From Tetracladium setigerum (lineage: Eukaryota > Ascomycota > Leotiomycetes > Helotiales), in assembly GCA_031472005.1 (NCBI GenBank), contig PZJY01000002.1, forward strand, positions 2,046,001 to 2,110,000: a stretch of 64,000 bases of DNA, read 5' to 3'. The notes below the pieces were generated by a model. The model saw nothing but the letters and a program-made list of their open reading frames with translations, ran no database searches and was not told the origin of the DNA. The translations under genes and the position numbers were made by a program. Below are positions 55,020 to 64,000 of the stretch, piece after piece (within the stretch, counting starts at the first letter, position 1; the number at the start of each line of letters is the position of its first letter).

Positions 55020-55640
55020 AGAGTGGACAAACTTATGGACATACCAAGTACCAAGCTCACAAGTTGACGTTCTGTCAATATTGGCTCCAGTCATCGGATA
55101 TGTATCGAGTGTAGAAGATAAAGGGCGGTCGTGGGATACTTCTGTCTGCAAGTATTTCGCATCGATGAAAGGTCGATGTGTCGATATTGGCTCCAGTGGC
55201 CAAGTAACATCGAGTGTGATGGTGTTTCTACCGTCGATGATAGAGATCATGGCTCCTTGAGAAGTCCTCGTTCGTGGCAGTCGAGGGATACAAGTAATTC
55301 TGATTGCTGGCTTTTTGGATCAATGGAAGCTCTTGCTCGAGAGAGTTCACAAGTTGACGATCTGTCGACGTTGGCTTTGTGGCCGGGTAGAATCGAGTGT
55401 TGTGGCATTCTCAATGGTCGAAGACAAAGCGCAATCGAGGGATACATCTGTCTGCAAGCATTTCGGATTAATGGGAGCTCGACGTTTGATGATCTGCCGA
55501 CATTGACTCCAGTGATTGGGTACGAATCAAATCTGATGGCGTTTCCTACCATCAATGATAGAGATCCTGGGAAATCCTTGCTTCGTGGCGGCCACAGTAT
55601 ACATCTGTCTCCCAGCATTTCGGATCAATGTAAGCTCTTG
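55020..55640. repeat. Decayed tandem repeat, about 150-bp period
   Basis: Four units are anchored by TTTCGGATCAATG or variants at about 55,150, 55,310, 55,460 and 55,615. Each unit also contains CAAGTTGACG/GATGATCTG and GTCGATGATAGAGATC-like words. Neither strand keeps an open frame across units with a recognisable protein. Confidence 0.7.
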
Positions 55641-57017
55641 CTCGATGAATTATTCAAGAAGATGCCCATGCGAAATGTTACCGAAATGTGATGTTTTACC
55701 CACGACCCCAGACCAGATAATGTCCGGTGATGGGTTTGTGAACTTCGTCAAGGCACGGAATTCGATGTCCATCGGGCCCAGTGCGCCGGTTTTGTTGCAT
55801 TTGGCGAGGGAAGCGTTTTCATCTTTCTGGTAATGCCCGTGATCCTGGCGTCATTGCACCTTCTTGGCCGTCCACGAGATGGTTGCTGGTGGAGTCTGTG
55901 CTTCCATGCATATTTGGTTGTACTGTTTGGTTGGAGGTGGAGAAAACTGTGCGGCGCTCGAATGCGGGACCTATCACGTGTTTCACATCTCAAAGTCACA
56001 GGTCGGTGTCCTTGCTGACAGAATGCCAACTGTCCTCAACATTCGACCTCGTTTTATTTTTTGCACTTCGCTATATAATAATACAATGTTTCCCATCAGA
56101 CACACAATCTTGACGAAGAATAGAGTTGTTGTCATCGTATCAGTTGCAATACTAGGTGCTCAGTCTGCATGATCGGTGATCAAGGTGCCATGGGAAGTCG
56201 AGGGCTTGGAAACAGCGAACGGGGTACTAAAGATTGGAAATAAAACAGGTAGTTTGCGAAGATGAGTGTATGAGATCGGCTCTCTTGGACTTGCGCCCTT
56301 CGCAACGGACAAGTATTAAAACTTGGGCGAGAACACATCCTGCTGTAGCACAAGAAGTATGATACAGCACCACAAACCAGAAAACACTTTTCCTTGTTAA
56401 CACAGTGCAGCTGTAAATCAGTATTTAAATATTATACGATCAGGATATTCCTCATCTCACCATCAAATTGTTCACTGGCCGGCTATCCTTTTATACTTCC
56501 AAACTCCGCGGTTTGCCGTACCATACCGGAAGTACACAAGTCAAATTCTAGGTGATTGGCAAACTGATGGTGCTAAATTATAGCTATTGTGAAGTGTAGC
56601 TAATGATTGTGCCCCATGAAAACACCCAGCAAACACGGCAAGATAAAGGAACGCAAATCTCAAATCCCATTCTCAATCTCATCTCACGTGGCCGAGTGTC
56701 ACACTCGCACCACCCAACATCTCAAACTTCCCATTCATGCCATTGTTCAACTGATACTCAGATGATTCTCCATCGGTAATAGTATGTTCGAGACCTCATT
56801 GGGGAAGATGTAACAAATGGACTTGGCGCAATATTAGAAATCAGTCCAATGTTGTGAAAATTGGACGGCCTGATTGCTGCAAAGTTGGTTGGCAATCAGC
56901 GTGATCGACTTAATCATGTGCCTAAAAGTGTCAAATTGGAGCAAATTCGGTATCAATGCCTGTTGGAAATCCATATTCTTGTGTGGCCTGGGCTCAGAAG
57001 CGCCCATCTAGGATGAT
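55641..57017. other. No gene recognised
   Basis: About 1.4 kb. A plus-strand frame near 55,660-56,170 lacks family features. The right end is the 3' flank of the next minus-strand gene. Confidence 0.4.
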
Positions 57018-60000
57018 TCATTTGTTATTCGAGTTACCAGTGCGAGTGGTTTTCGTGGTTTTCGTGGTTTTCGAACGAAACTTTGCTGGTCTCGCACCAC
57101 CATCAATATTCTCATCCATCGGAGAATCAGCTGCGTTGTTTCTTGATCTTTTTTTGAACAAAGTGGGAACCACATCTAATTCATCCTGAGCATCTCGTTG
57201 GGTATTCAGAGAATTGCGAAAATGATTGAATTGTTTCCCAAATTGATTCCCAGTCTGTATAGATAGATGCGAATCTCGAGAGCCGTGTGAAGGACCAAAG
57301 TTTTTCTCATGGATTGCAATACGAGACTGGTAATCCTCCAAACTCTGTGCAGGCTTGAACTTGGATGGCAGTTCAAAATTGTTATCAATGTCCCGTCTCA
57401 CTTTTGCTTGGGCCCTTGATTGGAGTCGAGGAGCCGATTTATTTGGGTGCCCTTGGACAGGAACATCTGCTACTCCAGTATTGTCATTTGCAGGAGCCTC
57501 GTCAACGTCCGACTCCTCAAAAACACGGTTGATGTTTGCTGTTATAAAGCCCTGGAAAAACTTCTTCGATATGTCGAATGTCATAACAGGCGCTTTCAGG
57601 AAGCTATCAAAGTCGAACGCACACGCTTCCGAAACGTCCTCTGTTACACGACCATCTGAGTCCCGCCATCTTGTCACTTGGTATCCAACTGATGTGTATC
57701 CAGGACCTTGGAAATCCGGTCGACCGATGTTTCTTGCGAGCTGGCCAAAGTACTTCGAAGCATGAAAGCAAACGTTATGCTGGTGGAGATACTCAGGGTC
57801 CAAGTATCCATCTGTGTTCCTCTTTTTATCAGAGTATGTACCCCCGACAACAAACTCACAATTGTCTCCTTCAATGCACTTCCCTTGCAAGCGGGTGGTC
57901 TGATCTATTCCACCCTCGCGCTTGAGCAAAAATTCGAACTCGTTGCCGGGGAAATGTATGCTGTGCATGTGGTCGTGCATCTTGCTCTTAGATTGTCCGA
58001 CATGATCCACATTCATACAAAAAAGTATTGGGCACAACAGTTTTGCCTCTACGTGACGGGCTGCGGTGCTTGGCTGTAACCTGGCTCGATACATTGTATC
58101 AAAGTGCACACACACATCGACATGTCGACGTATGTAGTGTCCCACATAGCGTCTTTCGTGGATAGGTTCATTGCATAACATGCAGAGATTATTGTAGTTG
58201 ACTGGGTCAATCACGCTGTTCCGACCTCTGGTTCTCTGGAAACAGTTAGTAGTATGCTATGGTAAGAAATCATAATTACATACCAAATCAGTCAAGGCCC
58301 ATTTCGCATTTTCTATATTCTCAGTCAGCTTATTTTCAGACATGGCAGGAGCAAACATACGAATTGTAACAATCAAGTCACGGAACAACTTGGACTCGTC
58401 TTGCAATGGCCTGTCGCGACACAAATCATCCATTTCAACGGGCAGAAAGACATCGTGGATTTCGCCGGTCCTCTCTGCTGCCCACAATCGATTCGCCGCG
58501 TAAGGGACTCGGTTAAGACTAGGTTCCCGAATGAGCAAAACGATCCTGATGTGACAAAAGTCACGGGCAAAATGATACAAGCCCCGATAGTTAGTCGAAA
58601 GGCCATCAACACCATCGACTATAATGATCAAGGTACTCCCAGCCTTCATCCTAATCAACATCGGAATGAACCCTTCTGGCCCACATGACGACTCCGCACG
58701 CATATTGATAGAAATTAGAGGTGGAGGGTAAGAGCTGGAACGAACCATGTGGAAGACTGCGCCTTTGGTTGGAATAACAGTCTTCAGATACCGGGAAATT
58801 CGTGCAGCCTTATCCATGTGATCTTTTTCTCGTTGCGGCCAGACAGATTCATAATGAGCAATGGCTCGTCTTTGAGTGCCTGTTCCAGGAGAAGACCGAG
58901 ACATGAAGCAAAAGTGTGCTGTCCTGTAATCAACACCCTTATCCATAAGTACCTGACGGAGAGTCTTTCGCTCGAAGCCGTTGCCAGAGGCATCGTTGAT
59001 TGGAGGATCTGGTATGGCTTCTGAATACTCCATCAAAAAATCCCAGAGCGCCCGCAGCATGGTAGGCTTGATTGAAGGGTTTACTTTTAAGAGGTCTCGA
59101 ATCAGCCCCGCATGTTCAGGAGATGCTGATGTGTCAATCCCATGGATAATGCTCAGCTCGGTGTTGGCAAGTTTATTCGCAGGAATCTTATCAACTAGTG
59201 GATCTGCTGCTTTGGCACTAGCAACTTCGCCTGCAAAGTAGGGTCTATCATGGATCCTCTCTGTGTTTTGCACACGTTTGTCAACCTTCAAAACAGCTCT
59301 CGTAACCCTCGTAATCTTAGCTCTGACTGGAGGTGATGGTTGCGGTGATGGAGTAGGCGAGATGAGATCTTGGCGGTCTGCTGAATACCATGGACTTTCC
59401 TGCAGTTGCGAAGTATGGGAAATGATTGTTTCAGCTGGTATGTTTACTGCAGAGGTATTTCCCTCGGCCTTTCTTGGTTGTGCGTTGGCTGCAGCATCGA
59501 GTAGTGCCCGGTCCATTTCCGATACATTGGAATCATCATGCTCCCCAGTTGTAGGTTTTGCTTGGAACGAATTTGCCTTGGAGAGGTGTACAACTTTGGC
59601 TTGTGGATTGGAGTTGACAGCGGCGAACGGCAGAGGATTGTTGACGACAGGGAGTTGGGAATTGACAACGACAGGTCGTTTGGAACCGAAAACTGTAGAT
59701 GGCAAGGGCTTGACTGCTGCGGGCTGTACTGGTTAGCAATTAAACCGAACAAAAAGGTGAGGAGTAGTACTTACTGCTGCAGGTACTAGGACTCCAAGAA
59801 TAGCAGATAGTAAAGAATCAACTGTTACGGGCTGTACGAGTTAGCAGTCGAACTGAGCAAAGACGAGGGAAGTATATACTGGAGTTACAGGCACCTCGGG
59901 AACAGCGGATGGCAAGTACTTGACGGCAGCAGACGGCAGAGGTATGTTGACAGCAGGTACTTGGGAATTGGCAACATCAAGGTGCGTAGAACCGAAAACA

Positions 60001-61792
60001 GCAGATGGCGACGAATTGACTGTTGCGGGCTGTACGGGTTAGGAGTCGAACCGAGCAAAGACGGGGAGTACTTACTGCTGGAGTCACAGGAATCTCCTCA
60101 AAGAGCTTGCCTGTCAGAAAACCACACATGCCATTGAATGGGGAATTACGCCATTCCGCTGCCGATGAGTGGTTACAAAGACGGCCTTGACTTTTTCTCT
60201 GCTCGGTGGGCCTTCGAATGGATCCGCATTTGCTGCTCTTGTAAACTCATCATAAACGACCATAGCGGAGGCTTCTTGCTCTTCCCATTTCGCATCGTCG
60301 CCCAGGACGTATCGTCCCCGGTACCAAGTAACAGCTTCGTCCCATGTAACTGACGCGCCATCAGATCTTCGCCATGTCTTCGCCGCGTAAGCCGTGCTCA
60401 CTTTGATGTTGTTAGCGATATTCCTATGAATTAGCAGATGCACGTACCGAGAGAAGGATTTTCGGCCTGTGCTACTTGACGGATTTTCCTTGCTGAAAAA
60501 GACTGACGGGTAGGGTGTGACAGGGAAGCTGTTGTACTACATAAAGGTATGTTAGTCAATTCTATTGGGTATGTTCGCGACAAGCACCATGACTGAAGCG
60601 GCCAGGTATGTGGTGGATGTTTGATAAGTTCCCCTGGATAAAGTAATCTCTCAAGTGTTGCTTCCCCAGAAGCAGTATCCTGAATGGTACCCGAGTGTTC
60701 ATACCCCAGAATAAGTGTTCTGTTAGGGTTTCCAGCAATCCAATCTCAGAAGCAGTATCCTGAATGGTACCCGAGTGTTCATACCCAGAATAAGTGTTCT
60801 GTTAGGGTTTCCAGCGATCCAATCTCAGAAGCAGTATCCTGAATGATGCCCAATTGTCCATACCCCAGAATAAGTGTTCTGCTCGGGTTTCTGGCAATCA
60901 ATCACAGAAGCAGTGTCCTGAATGATGCCCAATTGTCCATACCCCAGAATAAGTGTTCTGCTCGGGTTTCCAACAATCCAATCCCAGAAGCCGTAACATG
61001 AAAGATAACATGATACATAGTCCCACTCGAGAAACATCATGCCGTGCCCGCCGAGGCAATGTCCAGCTTTAATATAAAAGGAAAAATGAAAGGAAAGATA
61101 AAAGGAAAGGAAACATACCGTTGACTGCCCGTAACTTGCAGAGATGAATATCGCTGTGGTGTGTCGCCATGCATGTAGTTTTGATGAGATAAATGCTGCT
61201 GTTGTGTATCGCCTTGCCATTGATGTTGCGGAGGTTGGTTTGACTGTTGGAAGCCGCCTTGCCATTGAGACTGTGGAGGTGGATATGACTGCTGGAAGCC
61301 ACCTTGCCAGTTAGGTTGTGGTGGGTATGGGTGTTGGAAGCCGCCTTGCCATTGAGACTGTGGAGGTGGATATGACTGCTGGAAGCCACCTTGCCAGTTA
61401 GGTTGTGGTGGGTATGGGTGTTGGAAGCCGCCTTGCCAGTTAGGTTGTGGAGGTGGATATGCCTGTTGGAAGCCGCCTTGCCACTGAGGTTGTGGAGTTG
61501 GGTATGGGTGTTGGAATCCGCCTTGCCAGTTAGGTTGTGGAGGATATGCCTGTTGCCGATCTATGGCTCGGGGTCCTGTGGGAATTCTGGGGATTGTCTG
61601 GTCTGGTCCATACTGTGGTTGACTTGGTACTGGGCCATCACCCATGTTCGCACCGCTTCGATCCTATATTTATCCGTTAGATCTGACCCGTTGCCCGAAT
61701 TTGAGTGTAAGAAGGACACATACGGCATTCTGATCTGGATCATTGACATTGCGATAATCCATCGGACCGCCGTCGTGGTCCCCTGGGTTCAT
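57018..61792 (-). CDS. Very large multi-exon protein of unknown function with zinc-finger-like and Trp-Gln-rich repeats
   Basis: The start is probably MNPGDHDGGPMDYRNVNDPD (ATG at 61790-61792, exon to 61724). Exon 61663-61119 encodes a repeat of NWQGGFQHPYPPQ-type units. Further exons include VSTAYAAKTWRRSDGASVTW (near 60,400), small duplicated exons at 59.7-60.1 kb, and a long exon to about 58,300 with GSTLIIIVDGVDGLSTNYRG, which resembles a Walker B-type strand without a clear P-loop. An intron near 58,246-58,291 (donor GTATGT, branch CTAAC) joins TDL to RTRGRNSVIDPVNYNNLCM. The last exon has a Cys/His cluster (CMLCNEPIHERRYVGHYIRR, then CPILFCMNVDHVG) suggesting a zinc finger, and a basic tail rich in Lys/Thr. 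The exact exon set between 60,450 and 61,118 is unclear because of tandem repeats. Family unknown. Confidence 0.6.
59700..60095 (-). repeat. Tandem duplication of a small exon with its intron
   Basis: Three related units on the minus strand each contain an exon end (CCTGCAGCA or ACTCCAGCA), an intron with CTAAC near its end, and an exon start CCCGCAACAGTC/CCCGCAGCAGTC encoding a variant of TVNSSPSAVFGS. The spacing is roughly 150-200 bases. The duplicated segment keeps the splice signals, so the copies can add protein repeats. Confidence 0.65.
60668..61010 (-). repeat. 79/80-bp tandem repeat
   Basis: Units starting AGAAGCAGTATCCTGAATG or a variant begin at 60,668, 60,748, 60,827, 60,906 and, diverged, 60,986. 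Each contains CAGAATAAGTGTTCTG and TTTCCAGCAATCCAATC-like words. On the minus strand one phase reads DWIVGNPSRTLILGYGQ. The period is not a multiple of three throughout, so the array is more likely intronic than coding. Confidence 0.85.
61195..61560 (-). repeat. In-frame Trp-Gln-Gly-Gly-Phe codon repeat
   Basis: About eight units of 13-14 codons on the minus strand follow the pattern PQPNWQGGFQHPYPP or PQSQWQGGFQQSYPP. They alternate between a 13- and a 14-residue form and stay in frame. The composition (Pro, Gln, aromatic, Gly) is typical of prion-like or phase-separating low-complexity domains. Confidence 0.88.
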
Positions 61793-62145
61793 CTTCGACT
61801 AGATGATACCTCGGTGAGATTGAGCTGCTATTTGTGAACAAGTTACTTTGCCAGCGAAAATGAATTTGCTCAAATTTGTGTGAAGGTAGGTGAGATAACC
61901 TTCGTGGGACGAGAGTATACGAAGATGGAATCAGCCCTCGTCAAGTTCGAGTGCCGTGGTTTTGTGGAAGGTGCCAAACGCCCTCAGGTTGCAGGTTCGC
62001 GCCTGCCTCTAGTCAATACTTTCTCTTGCAAATCTGACAGCACACTCCATTTGGTCGCGCATTCATATGGTAGTCTCACCTCCATTGTTTTTTGTTGTTT
62101 TTTTGATGTTTCCGTATTAACAAATTGTGTCATTGATGACCATGC

Positions 62146-62532
62146 CTATGTGAGGGCGATCTCAATATGCCATCCGAAGGGAGGCGAAGTTACAACAGAC
62201 ATGAATAGAAGCCCCTCCTGCTTGCTATCCAGTCCATTTCTCTCATATCGCAAGTCGAGGTGTGCCTTTGACCTGTTGGGTGTCAGCCTGGAATTCGCCC
62301 TTCTATAATCGACGACTTCGGAGATCGAGGCATCAGAGCCGATTAAATCCAAGGACGCGACCATCATAGAGCCATCGTGATTGCTTACCATGTATTTCAT
62401 ATGAATCTTCGATCCATATGAGCAGAGACGACTCAAATCCACGTCCCACGCCATCGTTATCAAGTCTGCAGACAAACTCGAACGATGGTGGTGATGTTTC
62501 CAGCTTCTCGTCTTGACGGCTTGGCGATACAT
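62146..62532 (-). CDS. Hypothetical frame, possibly second exon
   Basis: A 128-codon frame starts MYRQAVKTRSWKHHHHRSSL and contains LITMAWDVDLSRLCSYGSKI and HMKYMVSNHDGSMMVASLDL. It looks protein-like but matches no family I know. It lies 41 bases after a second frame on the same strand (62744-62574) and may be spliced to it. Confidence 0.35.
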   Translation of the reverse strand: MYRQAVKTRSWKHHHHRSSLSADLITMAWDVDLSRLCSYGSKIHMKYMVSNHDGSMMVASLDLIGSDASISEVVDYRRANSRLTPNRSKAHLDLRYERNGLDSKQEGLLFMSVVTSPPFGWHIEIALT

Positions 62533-62573
62533 ATTGAAGTTGAAATAAGTAACGTGACCAATTTTTTTTGGGA

Positions 62574-62744
62574 TTAGTCAGCGTAGTTTATGCTACTTAG
62601 GCACCAATGTGAGTCAGATCCTTCGAAGAATTGCATTTTGAAACAAAATGGGTAGTTAGCACCAGGGAACTCGCCATATTTTAATACACATATCAATTCC
62701 TCGTTATAATTACCACGTATGAAAGACCCGGGCTGTAGTGCCAT
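62574..62744 (-). CDS. Hypothetical frame, possibly first exon
   Basis: A 56-codon frame starts MALQPGSFIRGNYNEELICV and continues KYGEFPGANYPFCFKMQFFE. It is protein-like, with no known family. A splice to the downstream frame could not be decided by eye. Confidence 0.3.
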   Translation of the reverse strand: MALQPGSFIRGNYNEELICVLKYGEFPGANYPFCFKMQFFEGSDSHWCLSSINYAD

Positions 62745-62939
62745 GTCAAAAAGATTGTATTGCGCCTCCAATCTGGCACTGATGGCAAGCCTGGGTACGA
62801 ACCTCCACCTCAGCCGCACCCTTCCCAAAATGTTTTATTAATCCACCTAACGGCCTGCATTCCTTACTCTTTCACAGATCTTCCGTCGTTCTATTATTAT
62901 TTACGATATCAATTAAAAAAGAAAGGAAGATGTAAAGAG

Positions 62940-63015
62940 AAAGAAGAAGAACAAAAGGGAGAATACTGAATGAAAATGAAGAGAGGAAGAAAAAAAAAAG
63001 AAAAAAAAGAGGATT
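62940..63015. repeat. Purine-rich low-complexity tract
   Basis: GA/A-rich simple sequence (GAAAGAAGAAGAACAAAAGG, then A runs). No other content. Confidence 0.8.
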
Positions 63016-63063
63016 CCGAGCGTACACTCGGGATTATGAACTCAAACTTTCAGAGGTTTAGAA

Positions 63064-63150
63064 CTCTCTGACGGGGAGTCGAACCCCGATCTTCCGCGTT
63101 GTTGTTTGACAAGCGAAAATCATAACCGTTACTTTGAGGTGTTAGTTGGA
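63064..63150 (-). pseudogene. tRNA-Asp (GUC)-like sequence, defective 5' end
   Basis: The minus strand shows part of a D arm (AACGGTTATGATT), an anticodon arm with TTGTCA, a T arm CGGGG-TTCGACT-CCCCG and the acceptor strand TCAGAGA plus discriminator G. After the base 3' to the anticodon, 8 extra bases (AACAACAA) precede the 3' side of the stem, at the position where tRNA introns sit. The 5' acceptor strand (expected TCTCTGA) is not recognisable. Its last 29 bases are identical to those of the fragment at 44,728. Confidence 0.7.
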
Positions 63151-63439
63151 TATTTTAAGTTATCGGGGCAAGTTGTAATGACTTACGACCATCAAAGATA
63201 TTTGAGTTTGTTGAGACTGAGTGGATAATGTAACACTATTACCTACTCCAAAGAGTGGGCCATTTAGCCAAGGGGCTAGGATTCTATCCATACCCATGCC
63301 CATGATTGGATACCTAGTTTCATAGGGGAAGGAAGCCAAGCCCACATCAACGGTTTTGACGAGTACGCTCCTTTGTTGAAGTAGGCTCAAGGTAGGGTAC
63401 CTTAGGTACATCATAGATGCACATGCATTGAGATGAAAG

Positions 63440-64000
63440 CGGCGCAGTCAAAATTCTAACTCGAACGACAAGGACAAGCAAGTACTTCACCCGTCTGCCA
63501 ATTGACTTCCTCCACAATTGGCTCAACATCCGACGCGAAGGTCGGGACGTCCAGCACAAGCCTTCGGATAGAACTAACGCGGTTAGAATTCTTATTCAGA
63601 CGACAAGCTATTAATTGACTTCCTCCACGAATGGCTCAACGTTCGATACGAATATGGGACGTCCCTAAGATGGAACTAATGTCGTCAGAATTCTAATTCG
63701 AACGACAAGTACTTCACCCATCTACCAATTGACTTCCTCCACCATTCGCTCAACATTCGACGCAAAAGTCAGGACGTCCAGCACAGGCCCTGAGATGGCC
63801 CTGAGAAAGAACTGGCGCGGTCAGAATTCTACTTCGAACGACAAGTACTTCATCTGTCTACCAATTGGTTTCATCCACGAATAACTCAACATCTGACTTT
63901 TGCAATGTCTGATGCAAAAGTCAGAACGTCTTGCACATGCCTCGAAATAACCATGATATAGCACAAGCGCGGTCAGAATTCTACCTCGAACGACAAGTAC
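63440..64000. repeat. Tandem repeat running off the window end
   Basis: Four to five units, anchored by GTCAGAATTCTA-like and CGAACGACAAGTAC words at about 63,452, 63,588, 63,687, 63,820 and 63,970, repeat with periods of about 100-150 bases. Each also has CCAATTGACTTCCTCCAC and GACGTCCAGCACA. No frame is shared between the units. The array continues beyond 64,000. Confidence 0.8.

Overview
The window looks like the chromosome of a filamentous ascomycete, most likely a leotiomycete close to Botrytis, Sclerotinia or Monilinia. This placement is inferred from gene content and protein style; no marker search was possible. Supporting signs are short introns (about 46-75 nt) with GTATGT/GTAAGT donors, CTAAC/CTGAC-like branch sites and CAG/TAG acceptors; a HET-domain gene; a Pth11-type rhodopsin-like membrane protein; and no bacterial-style operons.

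Positions 1-38,900 are mostly a conserved housekeeping block. It holds the tail of a clathrin adaptor, TFIIH subunit Tfb3, NudC, a broken HET-domain gene, the oligosaccharyltransferase subunit Swp1, a patatin-type lipase, a rhodopsin-like membrane protein, mitochondrial aspartyl-tRNA synthetase, an enoyl-reductase-like oxidoreductase, a secreted M14 carboxypeptidase, a Cep57/Ppc89-like spindle pole body protein, the prefoldin-like protein URI/Bud27, a Ptr2 peptide transporter and an alpha-carbonic anhydrase. A 328-bp MITE with TA target duplication and a short tandem repeat lie just upstream of the oxidoreductase. A further coding frame near 22 kb carries three in-frame stops.

Positions 38,900-44,700 are gene-poor. 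From about 44.7 kb to 64 kb the sequence becomes an accessory, repeat-rich island. It has three long multi-exon minus-strand genes of unknown function, two 3' fragments of tRNA-Asp (at 44.73 and 63.06 kb) that share 29 identical bases, and many local tandem repeats.

The most striking object lies between 50.6 and 53.8 kb on the plus strand: the remains of an Argonaute gene. Pieces of the PAZ domain, the PAZ-L2 junction and the L2-MID region occur in the correct gene order, but each piece has been multiplied in place: six copies of a PAZ segment, at least nine copies of a 61-bp L2 segment, and two copies of the L2/MID segment. No PIWI domain was recognised. I have no record of such an exploded Argonaute array.

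A technical pattern also runs through the window. Six otherwise healthy reading frames, in four genes, are each broken by the loss of one base at a C (or G on the other strand) run: the lipase, the AspRS, the Ptr2 transporter, and three places in the 45-48 kb gene. This looks more like consensus error at homopolymers than six independent mutations, so I annotate these genes as probably intact and flag each site.
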